From NCBI GenBank assembly GCA_029257385.1, contig JARIBS010000135.1, positions 1 to 55,321 of the forward strand: DNA of 55,321 nt, read 5' to 3'. A program made the translations under genes and the position numbers. Of this stretch, positions 34,722-43,462 are shown one piece after another (within the stretch, counting starts at the first letter, position 1; each line of letters begins with the position of its first letter). This stretch comes from Thiorhodococcus sp. GTDB taxonomy: Bacteria > Pseudomonadota > Gammaproteobacteria > Chromatiales > Chromatiaceae. The notes under the pieces are model-generated. The model worked only from the letters and a program-made list of their open reading frames with translations. It did not search any database and had not been told where the DNA came from.

Positions 34722-36305
34722 ATGAAGCACAAGAAACCGCCGAATCGCCGGACCCGTACTCCCATGTGGAGCGGTGCCCGTGCGTCGCAAACGCGGGCAG
34801 CGGCCGCCACCTCTGCGGTTTCGCGCGAGGCCACACGAGTGATCACCAACGCGGATCCCGGTCAGGATGAGGTCGCTATGATCGATAGCGGCGAGTCCGC
34901 AACGCTGCATCCGCTGACCTGTCAGGAGGACAATCGGCGTCTTCGCGACTACGAGTTGCGTGTGAAGGGCGCTTTCGCCCGGATCGTCCCGACCCTCAAG
35001 AGTATCGCCGCCCGCCAGTACGAGCCGGACTTTGAGCGTTGGGCGATCGAAGAAGCGCGCGCCCTACTCAGTGTCGAGCTTCCTGGGGACGCGCTGGCGA
35101 ATATCTGGCTGGAGCGGCTGGATATGCGCAGGCTCTTCGCACACGTTACGTTCGAGACCTTTCGGGCCATGAGCGGAGAGTATTTCGAGCGTGACCCCTT
35201 GGACAGGCACGGTCGCGCCCAGTCCTTTCGCGATTTTCTCCTAGAATGCGGCTTCCACTCGATGAATGTCACGCCGTGCTCGGACGGGCGCCTGGCGCAC
35301 ACCATCAGCTACGTGTTGCGTCTGCCGATGGGTGTGGCGCGGCGCAGATCCTATGCCGGCGCATGCTTCGATATTGAGGACGCAGTGCAGCGCTGGGCGA
35401 ACGTGGAGCTTGGCCGTTTCCGCGAGGGCGTGCCCAACCTGGCTGACGCGCCGACCCGTTATCTCAAGGTCGTGAACTATCACTACAGCAGCCGTGACCC
35501 CAAACGCCAGGGTTGCGCGGCCCATGGCAGCGACACTCGGCGCGCCGCCGAGGCCGGTCTTGAGCAATTGCAGGCGTTCCGCCGGGCGGTGGAAAACACC
35601 TACTGTTGTGGCGCCTCGATCGCGATGCTGTTGATCGGCGTCGACACCGACACCGACCGCTTGCGTATCCATCTCAACGACGCATCTGGCGGAGCAAATC
35701 TCGACCGGTTCATCGATGTCGGGGAGATCTACGGGGCGACCGCCCGGCTCGATGCCGGCTCGGCCCGCACGCTGATCCACGAGCGGATCGCTGCGGCATC
35801 GGCCGACGGCAGTTCAGGGCCAGTGACCGGCATGCAACGCCTGATCGCGTGCCTGATCGAGAACAATCTGTCGCAGATCGACTACGTGCGCACCTATGAG
35901 TCCGGCCAGTACCCGGACGTTGGACACGAAGAGCGCTTCATCGGCGTGGGCGCGGACTTCGAGGAGGTCCAATTGCGCAACCTGACCTACTTCGCGTTCA
36001 TGCGCACGTTGGAGGAGGGCGCGGCCAACCTTGATGTCGGCATCAAGATCTTCCGTCGGCTCAATGTCGCCCATGGTCTGCCGATCCCGATCGTCCTGCG
36101 CTTCGACTACGCCGGACAGGTGCCGGGCGCGCGTGAGCGAGCGATCGAGCGCTGCGCGCGCAAAGCCGAGGCTATCGCCAAACGCTATCCGGATCTGGCC
36201 GAGCGCGGCCTGCTCCATACCTTATGGACGGTGCACGACAGCAGCCGCGCGGGTCCGATCGAGTGTGTCGGCGGCTCGCTTCAGAGCCACGGGGGTGAGG
36301 CATGA
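34722..36305 (+). CDS. csoS3: Carboxysomal carbonic anhydrase CsoSCA
   Basis: This 527-residue protein is the epsilon/beta-type carbonic anhydrase that converts bicarbonate to CO2 inside the carboxysome. The zinc site can be read: C186 with D188 and R190 in TPCSDGR, H254 in NYHYSS and C265 in RQGC, matching the spacing of the Halothiobacillus enzyme. The N-terminal basic tail (about 1-40) would bind RuBisCO, a helical domain follows, and the C-terminal half is the degenerate duplicated domain. It starts 15 bases after csoS2 and overlaps csoS4A by four bases. Confidence 0.97.
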   Translation: MKHKKPPNRRTRTPMWSGARASQTRAAAATSAVSREATRVITNADPGQDEVAMIDSGESATLHPLTCQEDNRRLRDYELRVKGAFARIVPTLKSIAARQYEPDFERWAIEEARALLSVELPGDALANIWLERLDMRRLFAHVTFETFRAMSGEYFERDPLDRHGRAQSFRDFLLECGFHSMNVTPCSDGRLAHTISYVLRLPMGVARRRSYAGACFDIEDAVQRWANVELGRFREGVPNLADAPTRYLKVVNYHYSSRDPKRQGCAAHGSDTRRAAEAGLEQLQAFRRAVENTYCCGASIAMLLIGVDTDTDRLRIHLNDASGGANLDRFIDVGEIYGATARLDAGSARTLIHERIAAASADGSSGPVTGMQRLIACLIENNLSQIDYVRTYESGQYPDVGHEERFIGVGADFEEVQLRNLTYFAFMRTLEEGAANLDVGIKIFRRLNVAHGLPIPIVLRFDYAGQVPGARERAIERCARKAEAIAKRYPDLAERGLLHTLWTVHDSSRAGPIECVGGSLQSHGGEA

Positions 36306-36547
36306 AGATCTGTCAGGTCGAGAAACCGCTGGTCGCGACCAATCGCATCTCCGGGCTGGAGCACCGCCACCTGCAGGTGGTGCGCGACGGCAAGAGCCAA
36401 CTCGTAGCGGTCGATGCGGTCGGCTGCACGCCCGGCGACTGGGTGATCTGTGTGGGCAGCTCGGCGGCGCGCGAGGCGGCCGGACACAAGGACTACCCGA
36501 GCGACCTGACCATCGTCGGCATCATCGATCACTGGAAGGAAGACTGA
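36302..36547 (+). CDS. csoS4A: Carboxysome vertex protein CsoS4A
   Basis: This 81-residue pentameric shell protein (BMV, EutN/CcmL-like fold) begins MKICQVEKPLVATNRI and ends IVGIIDHWKED. Pentamers close the twelve vertices of the icosahedral shell. It overlaps the csoSCA stop as ATGA and is followed after two bases by csoS4B. Confidence 0.97.
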   Translation: MKICQVEKPLVATNRISGLEHRHLQVVRDGKSQLVAVDAVGCTPGDWVICVGSSAAREAAGHKDYPSDLTIVGIIDHWKED

Positions 36548-36549
36548 CC

Positions 36550-36813
36550 ATGGACATCATGCAGGTGGAAGACTCCCTGGTCTGTACGCGCCGGGTGGCC
36601 GGTCTACAGGCGGTCTCGCTGCGCATACTGCGCGGCGCCAAGGGCGAGCGGGCGGTGGCGGTCGATACCATCGGCACGCGGCCGGGCAACTGGGTCTTTA
36701 CCATCAGCGGCTCGGCGGCGCGCTCTGCGGTCGGCAAACCGGTCCTCACCGATCTGTGCATCGGCGGCATCATCGACCACTGGGAGGATGCCGCGCCGCC
36801 AACTCGGGACTGA
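36550..36813 (+). CDS. csoS4B: Carboxysome vertex protein CsoS4B
   Basis: From the ATG at 36550 this is an 87-residue vertex protein: MDIMQVEDSLVCTRRV at the start, GTRPGNWVFTISGSAAR and GGIIDHWED at the end. A much longer frame extends upstream but is a shadow of csoSCA and csoS4A. It forms pentamers like CsoS4A; cells usually need one of the two for a tight shell. Confidence 0.97.
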   Translation: MDIMQVEDSLVCTRRVAGLQAVSLRILRGAKGERAVAVDTIGTRPGNWVFTISGSAARSAVGKPVLTDLCIGGIIDHWEDAAPPTRD

Positions 36814-36899
36814 AGCCGTGGCGCTTGATGCAACCTGAATACGTGCATCAAGGCTTTTCTAAAACAACTGAAGATTCTCAAACAGAGGAGTAACACGCA

Positions 36900-37214
36900 A
36901 TGGCCGAAGAACATTATGGGATCGCCCTGGGCATGATCGAGACACGCGGCCTGGTGCCCGCCATTGAGGCGGCGGACGCCATGACCAAGGCCGCCGAGGT
37001 GCGCCTTGTTGGTCGGGAGTTTGTCGGTGGCGGCTATGTCACCGTGCTGGTGCGCGGTGAGACCGGCGCCGTGAACGCCGCCGTGCGCGCCGGTGCGGAT
37101 GCTTGTGAGCGGGTTGGCGACGGACTGGTCGCCGCCCACATCATCGCCCGCCCGCACCGCGAGGTTGAACCCATCCTGCCAACGGGTAGCCTGGCCGACA
37201 AGCGGGCCGACTGA
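36900..37214 (+). CDS. csoS1: Carboxysome shell hexamer CsoS1 (copy 1)
   Basis: This 104-residue BMC-H protein contains the family core: [37 protein letters not shown], and [20 protein letters not shown]. Six copies make the hexamers tiling the shell facets, with the central pore for bicarbonate and metabolites. A good GAGGAG ribosome-binding site is present. It is followed by a near-identical paralogue 44 bases downstream. Confidence 0.98.
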   Translation: MAEEHYGIALGMIETRGLVPAIEAADAMTKAAEVRLVGREFVGGGYVTVLVRGETGAVNAAVRAGADACERVGDGLVAAHIIARPHREVEPILPTGSLADKRAD

Positions 37215-37258
37215 TTCTCAACCCCGACTCTTGCTGACTGATACGAGGAGTAACCGTC

Positions 37259-37582
37259 ATGGCTACTGAAAAATACGGAATCGCGCTGGGCATGATCGAG
37301 ACCCGCGGTCTGGTGCCCGCCATTGAGGCCGCGGACGCCATGACCAAGGCCGCCGAGGTGCGTCTCATCGGCCGGGAGTTTGTCGGTGGCGGCTATGTCA
37401 CCGTGCTGGTGCGCGGTGAGACCGGCGCGGTGAACGCCGCCGTGCGCGCCGGTGCGGACGCCTGCGAGCGCGTCGGCGACGGACTGGTCGCCGCCCACAT
37501 CATCGCCCGTCCGCACCGCGAGGTGGAGCCGGTTCTGCCGGAGAAGCCAGGTGACACCGACGGCGGGCACAGCCGCTCGTAA
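37259..37582 (+). CDS. csoS1: Carboxysome shell hexamer CsoS1 (copy 2)
   Basis: This 107-residue BMC-H protein differs from copy 1 over the first 90 residues at only about three or four positions (T3 for E3, K5 for H5, I37 for V37), while the C-terminal tail after EVEP differs completely. The shared part is close at the DNA level too, suggesting recent duplication or gene conversion. Tail differences alter the shell surface and may let the two copies mix. Confidence 0.98.
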   Translation: MATEKYGIALGMIETRGLVPAIEAADAMTKAAEVRLIGREFVGGGYVTVLVRGETGAVNAAVRAGADACERVGDGLVAAHIIARPHREVEPVLPEKPGDTDGGHSRS

Positions 37583-37585
37583 GCG

Positions 37586-38050
37586 ATGATGCACAGGGTC
37601 GGGACGATGCCAAACCCGCGAGTGCTCGGCTATCTGGGCCGGGCGCTGAGCCACGAACTCAGCGCCGTTGCGCAATACCTCACCCATGCCGGGCTGACCC
37701 GGCTGTGGGGCATGGATGAGGTCGCCGATCACTTTCGCCAAGAGGCCCAAGAGGAGCAAGAGCATGCCGAGCGTCTGACGACCCGGATGCTGCAACTCGG
37801 CGCGATGCCCAACGCCCCTCAGTTGACGCCGGTCAGGGCCGGTGCTTCGCTCATCGATCTGCTGCTCGCCGACCGGGAGCTGGAGCTGCGCGCGGTCATG
37901 TTTTATCGCGAGGCCGCTAACTACTGCGCACTGATCAACGATCTGGATAACCAGACGTTCTTTGGCGCCCTGCACGATGAAGAGCTGGGCCATCTCCGCG
38001 AGCTGGATGCCTGGCTAGAGCGATTGCGCCGGTCCCAAGCGGGGCTTTGA
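37586..38050 (+). CDS. Ferritin-like (bacterioferritin-type) protein of the cso operon
   Basis: This 154-residue four-helix protein begins with PRVLGYLGRALSHELSAVAQY and has the QEAQEEQEHAERLTTRML and DEELGHLRELDAWL helices whose Glu and His residues can form a di-iron site. Homologues sit in the same place in many alpha-carboxysome operons. An ATG 21 bases downstream (MPNPRV) is an equally good start. It probably handles iron or redox balance near the carboxysome; the role is not settled. Confidence 0.85.
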   Translation: MMHRVGTMPNPRVLGYLGRALSHELSAVAQYLTHAGLTRLWGMDEVADHFRQEAQEEQEHAERLTTRMLQLGAMPNAPQLTPVRAGASLIDLLLADRELELRAVMFYREAANYCALINDLDNQTFFGALHDEELGHLRELDAWLERLRRSQAGL

Positions 38051-38144
38051 CCGGACCTTGGGGCGGTAGCTTGTCCGTCTGGGGTTTTAAGAACCGGATG
38101 CGGGCCACAAGTCACACCCTAGGCATGCGATAAGGAGAACCATC

Positions 38145-38420
38145 ATGAAAACTGATCAGCAAGGCTGGCAGCAGCGTCAACGTCCCCCACGTTTGGAGCG
38201 GCGCGTCGACTTCGAGGACTACGCGCAGACCCGTGCGTTCCTGGAGGCATTGGCCGAGCTGAGCGAGGCCGCCGACCTGTATCCGGACATCAGCTTTGGT
38301 CGTACCTATGTCAACCTCAGCCTACAGGCCGACGCGGACGCGACCGAACTTGCCGCCGAGCACAACGACTTGGCCCGGCGTATCGATGCGCTGATCGCAC
38401 CGGCGCCGATATCTTGTTAA
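38145..38420 (+). CDS. Alpha-carboxysome RuBisCO assembly factor (acRAF)
   Basis: This 91-residue protein resembles pterin-4a-carbinolamine dehydratase (PCD) proteins: ERRVDFEDYAQTRAFLEALA and ISFGRTYVNLSLQ are typical, but catalytic PCD histidines are not evident, as in the carboxysomal acRAF chaperones. It assists folding and assembly of form IA RuBisCO. A strong AAGGAGA ribosome-binding site lies ahead of the ATG. Confidence 0.9.
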   Translation: MKTDQQGWQQRQRPPRLERRVDFEDYAQTRAFLEALAELSEAADLYPDISFGRTYVNLSLQADADATELAAEHNDLARRIDALIAPAPISC

Positions 38421-38448
38421 GCAGCGCGGATGCGAGGAGTCAAACACC

Positions 38449-38634
38449 ATGACGAGTGATACCGAGCAGCCCGAACCCGACGCGCCCCAGACCAAGGCCA
38501 CGGGTGCCAAGCCAAAGGCTAGCCCGAGCGCGCAAAAGCGGCCATCCAAGCGCCGCCCGGCATCCAAAAAACGGCAAGCGCCGGACGCTTATGACCAGGG
38601 TTTTCGCTCTGGCCCGCGCGTCTGGCCCGATTGA
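38449..38634 (+). CDS. Small basic Pro/Lys-rich protein of the cso operon
   Basis: This 61-residue protein is low-complexity and basic (KATGAKPKASPSAQKRPSK is typical of it) and ends DQGFRSGPRVWPD. AGGAG precedes the ATG by nine bases, arguing that it is a real gene and not a shadow. No family is recognised with certainty. The conserved-looking acidic-aromatic tail may be a docking peptide for a carboxysome component; this is a guess. It lies between acRAF and the regulator. Confidence 0.6.
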   Translation: MTSDTEQPEPDAPQTKATGAKPKASPSAQKRPSKRRPASKKRQAPDAYDQGFRSGPRVWPD

Positions 38635-38683
38635 TCCGCGCCGTCGTGTCACGGGTGATCATCCCAGCCATGGTGAGCCGACG

Positions 38684-39703
38684 ATGTATGACCCCATGAT
38701 GAATCTAGCCCGCCATGCCAGCCTGCGTCAGCTTCAGGTGTTTGAGGCAATCGCGCGTCTGAAGAGCTTCACCAAAGCGGCGGATGCGCTCTATCTGACG
38801 CAGCCGACGGTTTCCACCCAGATCAAGCGCCTGACCGATGTCATCGGTCTACCGCTGTTTGAGCAGATTGGCCGCCAGGTCTATCTCACCGAGACCGGCC
38901 GGGCGCTCGAGTCGGCGGTGAAGGACGTCTTTGGCGTCCTCGACCGCTTCGAGATGAAAGTCGCCGACCTCAAGGGACTCAAGCAGGGCTATCTGCGCCT
39001 GTGCGTCATCACCACCGCCAAGTATTTCGCCCCTGAGGTGCTCGGGCGTTTCTGTCAGCGTCATGCTGGCGTCGATGTCGCGCTCAAGGTCACCAACCGT
39101 GATACGCTGCTGGAGCGTCTGATCGCCAACAAGGATGATCTCTACATTCTCGGTCAGAATCCCGATCGCGAACTCGAAATGGTCACGCGGGTATTTGCCC
39201 CTAATCCGCTGCACATCATCGCCCACCGCGATCATCCGCTGGCGAATGCGCGGGACATTCCGCTCGAGCAGCTGGCCGAGGAGTATTTCATCATGCGCGA
39301 ACCAGGCTCCGGTATTCGCGACTTCGTGCTCAAGACCTTTGAACACGCTGGATTTAAACCGCGCGTGCGCATGGAGCTGGGCAGCAACGAGGCGATCAAG
39401 CACAGCATCTATGGTCAGCTTGGCATCTCCGTCCTCTCGCTGCACACGCTGGGTCAGGAAAGGCCGCAATCACCGCTGTGTATTCTCGACGTCCAGGGCT
39501 TTCCATTGGAGCGCGATTGGTATGTCGCCCATGCCAAGGGCAAAGAGCTGTCCGTGGTGGCCAGCGCCTTCATCGCCTTTCTCGACGAGGAAAGTCCGCA
39601 GTTGCGCAAGCGCTTGGAAAAGACCCGCAATCGCCTGACGCGCTGGCGCTCCAATAGCGCTTCATCCAAACTGGACACGACCCAACAAGGATCGCGAGGT
39701 TGA
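38684..39703 (+). CDS. cbbR: LysR-family regulator (CbbR-type)
   Basis: From the ATG at 38684 this is a 339-residue LysR-type regulator. The N-terminal helix-turn-helix begins HASLRQLQVFEAIARLKSFT and continues ADALYLTQPTVSTQIKRL, typical of CbbR. The C-terminal effector domain (about 100-310) contains GYLRLCVITTAKYFAPEVL. CbbR activates cbb operons in response to the redox and carbon state. It lies at the 3' end of the operon on the same strand, whereas cbbR is usually divergent. A longer frame upstream is a shadow of the small basic protein. Confidence 0.88.
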   Translation: MYDPMMNLARHASLRQLQVFEAIARLKSFTKAADALYLTQPTVSTQIKRLTDVIGLPLFEQIGRQVYLTETGRALESAVKDVFGVLDRFEMKVADLKGLKQGYLRLCVITTAKYFAPEVLGRFCQRHAGVDVALKVTNRDTLLERLIANKDDLYILGQNPDRELEMVTRVFAPNPLHIIAHRDHPLANARDIPLEQLAEEYFIMREPGSGIRDFVLKTFEHAGFKPRVRMELGSNEAIKHSIYGQLGISVLSLHTLGQERPQSPLCILDVQGFPLERDWYVAHAKGKELSVVASAFIAFLDEESPQLRKRLEKTRNRLTRWRSNSASSKLDTTQQGSRG

Positions 39704-41226
39704 TTGAATTGGAGTACGAGACAAACCCTATTCCGACCGACAACGGCCCAGCGCCCGGCGGGCGCTCTGGACTGTGTCTGGTCTTTGGCGCCAGCGGCTA
39801 TATCGGCAGTCACCTGGTGCCGCATCTGATCGAGCAAGGCGTGCGGGTGCGCGCGTCATCGCGTCATCGCGCGGTGCTCCAGGCGCGCGGCTGGGAAGGC
39901 GTCGAGACCGTCGAGGCGGATGCCCTAGCCCCCGAAACCTTGCCGGCGATCCTGCGTGATGTCGAGGTGGCCTACTATCTGGTCCATTCGATGGCCGCTG
40001 GGAAGGACTTTGGGCATCTGGATCTCACGGCCGCCCAGAACTTCGCGCAGGCAGCGGGGGCTGCTGGCGTCAGACGCATCGTTTACCTCGGCGGGCTGGT
40101 TCCGGAAGACGCCGTGAGCGAGCATATCGTCTCGCGCCGCGACACCGGCGAGGTGCTGCGTGCCGGTCCCGTGCCGGTCACGGAGCTGCGCGCTGGGATC
40201 ATCGTCGGGCCGGGTTCAGCGGCCTTCGAGATCATGCGCGATCTGGTGTTCCACCTGCCGGTGATGATCACGCCGCGCTGGGTCCAGGCCAAGTCACCGC
40301 CGATCGCGCTGGACAACCTCCTGACCTATCTCGCCAGCGTACCTTGGATCGAAGAGACCGCCTCGACCTGCTTCGATGCGGCGGGACCAGAGACGCTGAC
40401 CTATGCCGAGATGATGCGCATCCTCGCCGAGTCGGCTGGTCGCCGGGCACCCTGGATCATTGCGGTGCCGGTGCTCAGTCCTAAATTGTCTTCCTATTGG
40501 CTGCGGCTGGTGACCTCGGTGCCGACCAACATCGCGCGCGCGCTGATCGAGGGTCTGCGTCACGATTTCTACGCCGACGATGCCGAGCTGCGCCGATTGG
40601 TACCGCAGCATCTGCTCGGATTCCGCGAGGCGGTACAGGCCGCGTTCGCCATTGAGCGTCGCGATGCCGTCGTGACCCGTTGGAGCGAGGGGGCCTTTGC
40701 CGTTCGCGAGCGACACATCGATTATGCCTACTATGCCAAGCAGGCATCGGCAAGCGCCCTTACCTGGGCCGATCCCGCAGCGGTCTGGCGAGTCGTCACG
40801 GCGATCGGCGGGGAGAACCGCTACTATTATCTCAACGGTCTCTGGACGGTGCGCGAATGGATGGATTGGATTGTCGGTGGTCCGGGGCTGAAGCGTGGTC
40901 GGCGCCATCCGCGCGAGGTGCGCATCGGCGACCGGATCGACTCCTGGAAAGTGATCGGTGCAGAACCCGAGCGGCGCCTGACGCTTGCATTCGGTATGCG
41001 CGCGCCGGGCGCGGGTGTGCTGGAGTTCGAGTTGGAGCTGCTCGCGGACGGCGGCACACGCCTGAGCGCCACGGCCTACTGGCATCCGGCGGGAGTCTGG
41101 GGGCTGCTCTACTGGTACGCGCTGGCGCCCGCGCACCTGCTCCTGTTTAAAGGACTGACCCGCGAGATCTGCCGACGCGCCGAGCACGAAGCGCCTGGCG
41201 AGGCGCGCTCGCGAGAATCCGCTTAA
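39700..41226 (+). CDS. SDR-family NAD(P)-binding protein with DUF2867 domain
   Basis: This 508-residue protein has an N-terminal NAD(P)-binding Rossmann domain (LVFGASGYIGSHLVPHLIEQ, residues about 27-46) of the atypical SDR type, and a C-terminal DUF2867 domain (about 350-500) with EWMDWIVGGPGLKRGR and a START-like beta-rich part. No ATG is suitable; the TTG at 39700 overlaps the cbbR stop and is preferred. Substrate is unknown. It runs tail-to-tail into the BCCT gene with a four-base overlap. Confidence 0.8.
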   Translation: MIELEYETNPIPTDNGPAPGGRSGLCLVFGASGYIGSHLVPHLIEQGVRVRASSRHRAVLQARGWEGVETVEADALAPETLPAILRDVEVAYYLVHSMAAGKDFGHLDLTAAQNFAQAAGAAGVRRIVYLGGLVPEDAVSEHIVSRRDTGEVLRAGPVPVTELRAGIIVGPGSAAFEIMRDLVFHLPVMITPRWVQAKSPPIALDNLLTYLASVPWIEETASTCFDAAGPETLTYAEMMRILAESAGRRAPWIIAVPVLSPKLSSYWLRLVTSVPTNIARALIEGLRHDFYADDAELRRLVPQHLLGFREAVQAAFAIERRDAVVTRWSEGAFAVRERHIDYAYYAKQASASALTWADPAAVWRVVTAIGGENRYYYLNGLWTVREWMDWIVGGPGLKRGRRHPREVRIGDRIDSWKVIGAEPERRLTLAFGMRAPGAGVLEFELELLADGGTRLSATAYWHPAGVWGLLYWYALAPAHLLLFKGLTREICRRAEHEAPGEARSRESA

Positions 41227-42797
41227 GAAGACTTTTGGTTTAGAACGAACTTCAGCTCTTGGCGCAACCCCATGTAGAGCGCAACGCACATGGCCAGCAG
41301 GACCAGGGTAAAGGGCAGGCCGACCGTGATGGCTGCGGCCTGGAGCGCACCTAGCGCGTTGGTACCACCACCGTAGAGCAGCGCGCCCGCGATGAGTCCT
41401 TCCATCACTGCCCAGAAAATGCGCTGCGGGACGGGCGCGTCGAGCTTTCCACCGGCGGTAATGCTGTCGATGACTAGCGAGCCGGAGTCCGATGAGGTGA
41501 TGAAAAACACCAGCACCAGCACGATGGCGAGGAAAGAGGTCAAGGACGACAATGGCAGGTTCGCGAGCATCTGAAACAGGGCGAGCGAAACCTCCGAGAT
41601 GCCGCCGGCCAGCTCGCCGACACCGGTCTGCATCTGCTTGATGCCGAGACCACCAAAGGCGCTCATCCAGACCATCGTGACCAGCGTTGGCACCAGCAGC
41701 ACCGCGATGATGAACTGACGCACCGTGCGACCCTTGGAGACACGGGCGATGAAGGAACCGACGAAGGGCGACCAGGAGATCCACCAAGCCCAGTAGAAGA
41801 GCGTCCAGCCATGATAGAACGTCTGGTCGTCGCGTCCTATCCAGTTGCTGAGTGGGATCAGATTCTCGACATAGGCGCTCGCGGTGGTCGCCACGGCGCC
41901 GAAAATCCCCATTCCGACGCCGACAACGATGACGAACGCCAGCAATATCAGCGCCAGAACCATGTTGATGTTACTCAGGATCTTGACGCCTCCATCGACC
42001 CCCCGAACCACTGAGATCAGTGCCACCGCAGTGACTCCGACAATGATGGCGATCTGAGTATCGATGGTGTTGGGCAGGTCAAAGAGGTAGTGCAGTCCAC
42101 TTGCGGCCTGTTTGGCGCCAAACCCCAAAGAGGTCGCAAGACCAAAGAGAGTGGCCATGACGGCGAGGGTATCGACCAGATGACCGAACCAGCCCCAGGA
42201 GCGATCCTTGATGAGCGGGAAGAACGCCGATCGGATCGTGAGTGGTAGACCCTTGTTGTAGGTGAAAAAGGCCAGCGACAGCGCGACCACCGCATAGATG
42301 GCCCAAGGGTGCAGGCCCCAGTGGTACATGGTCGCCCCGAGCGCCAGGCGCGCGGCCTCTTCGGTTCTTGGTTCTACGTTGAGCGGAGTGCCCGCCCAGT
42401 CGCTGAAGTAAGCGGTGGGTTCGGCGACGCTCCAGAACATGAGTCCGATACCCATCCCGGCCGCGAACAGCATCGCAAGCCAGGACAGTAGCGAAAAATC
42501 CGGCTTGGCGTCCACGCCACCAAGCCGTACGCGCCCGACCGGCAGTACGACTAGGGCGAGACAGAAAATCACGAAGATGTTCGCAGCGACCACAAAGAGC
42601 CAGTCGAAATGATCGATCGACCAGGACTTGGAGCCATCGAAAGCGTTCTTTGCCTCGCTCGGGAACATCAGTGTGCCGATCACGAAGGCCAGCACCAACA
42701 GGCTTGAAATCACAAAGACGGGGTTGTGGAGTTCCATACCCCAAGGACGGATGTTGTCTTGTCCGATCTCGTAGTCGGTGTCGTAGCGCTTTGGCAT
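41223..42797 (-). CDS. BCCT-family transporter (betaine/choline/carnitine)
   Basis: This 524-residue protein has about 12 transmembrane helices and the BCCT signatures: GMGIGLMFWSVAEP near residue 113, and the highly conserved FYWAWWISWSPFVGSFIARVSKGRTVRQF helix near 340, with the Trp cluster used for quaternary amines. It imports glycine betaine or related osmolytes with sodium or protons. The ATG at 42797 is preceded by a short intergenic region of about 250 bases shared with the divergent repeat-peptide gene. Confidence 0.93.
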   Translation of the reverse strand: MPKRYDTDYEIGQDNIRPWGMELHNPVFVISSLLVLAFVIGTLMFPSEAKNAFDGSKSWSIDHFDWLFVVAANIFVIFCLALVVLPVGRVRLGGVDAKPDFSLLSWLAMLFAAGMGIGLMFWSVAEPTAYFSDWAGTPLNVEPRTEEAARLALGATMYHWGLHPWAIYAVVALSLAFFTYNKGLPLTIRSAFFPLIKDRSWGWFGHLVDTLAVMATLFGLATSLGFGAKQAASGLHYLFDLPNTIDTQIAIIVGVTAVALISVVRGVDGGVKILSNINMVLALILLAFVIVVGVGMGIFGAVATTASAYVENLIPLSNWIGRDDQTFYHGWTLFYWAWWISWSPFVGSFIARVSKGRTVRQFIIAVLLVPTLVTMVWMSAFGGLGIKQMQTGVGELAGGISEVSLALFQMLANLPLSSLTSFLAIVLVLVFFITSSDSGSLVIDSITAGGKLDAPVPQRIFWAVMEGLIAGALLYGGGTNALGALQAAAITVGLPFTLVLLAMCVALYMGLRQELKFVLNQKSS

Positions 42798-43049
42798 GTG
42801 TCGGTTCCGGGATTCCTCGTTGGAAGATACACAATAAACAGCATATTCAAACTACAGACCCGCGCCGAATGTCGCAAGATTGAGCGCCGGGCCGGTAGCC
42901 AGCGTGCGCCTGTATGGGACAAATAACTGGATGCGGGCCAATACCTTGAAACAGACCATTTGGTTTCGGCGGCTGTACTGAAACCCATGTCGCTGTTAGC
43001 CTTGTTGGACTGTTGTATCAGTCTCAACTGAATCAGGAGGGTCCGATCG

Positions 43050-43400
43050 ATGGTCAATAACGACTCTAAAGCCGCACTGGAAAATGCGCTTGAACATGTC
43101 TCGGACAATCGGCGCGCTTTTCTCAAACGGTTGCTCGACGCCACCACAGCCGTCGTCGCTCTGCCGCTTATCGCCACTGACGTGATGGCTCAGCCGCCAC
43201 CACCATTGCACTTTGGCATCGGGAAAGGCGCTTTTGGCCCAGGTCCGGGCAAGGGTGCGCCGATGATGGGCAAGGGTGCACCGATGATGGGCAAAGGCGC
43301 GCCGATGATGGGCAAGGGTGGTGGCGGATACGCCGGCAAAGGCGGTGGAAGAGGCGGTTATGGAGGCCGTGGACGTTGGGGCGGCAAGGGTCGGCGTTAG
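43050..43400 (+). CDS. Tat-signal Gly/Lys-rich repeat peptide
   Basis: This 116-residue protein starts with a soluble leader (1-19), then NRRAFLKRLL with the twin arginines at 21-22, a hydrophobic stretch (31-45) and an Ala-x-Ala-like cleavage region (VMAQ, 45-48). The mature part (48-116) is PPPPLHFGIGKGAF followed by three tandem GKGAPMM repeats (68-88) and a Gly/Lys/Arg-rich tail (GGYGGRGRWGGKGRR). It contains no Cys, Ser, Thr, Asp or Asn. AGGAGG-type ribosome-binding site upstream. No family is recognised with certainty. It precedes a PqqD-like/methyltransferase gene by 62 bases. Confidence 0.7.
   Translation: MVNNDSKAALENALEHVSDNRRAFLKRLLDATTAVVALPLIATDVMAQPPPPLHFGIGKGAFGPGPGKGAPMMGKGAPMMGKGAPMMGKGGGGYAGKGGGRGGYGGRGRWGGKGRR
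43247..43320 (+). repeat. 21-bp tandem repeat (GKGAPMM coding)
   Basis: Three near-identical 21-base copies of a GGC-AAG-GGT-GCG-CCG-ATG-ATG unit lie within the repeat peptide gene. Copies differ only at a few third-codon positions (for example GCG/GCA). The unit length is a multiple of three, so copy-number changes would keep the frame. Confidence 0.9.
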
Positions 43401-43462
43401 CGCAGCAGCAGCATGCGCCTGAGGCGCTCCATGACCATCGTCTGAGCGGGTCATTGTCTTAA

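Noticed and set aside
33099-34910. Minus-strand reading frame of about 603 codons
   Set aside because: It is an antisense shadow of csoS2; its composition follows the repeats of that gene.
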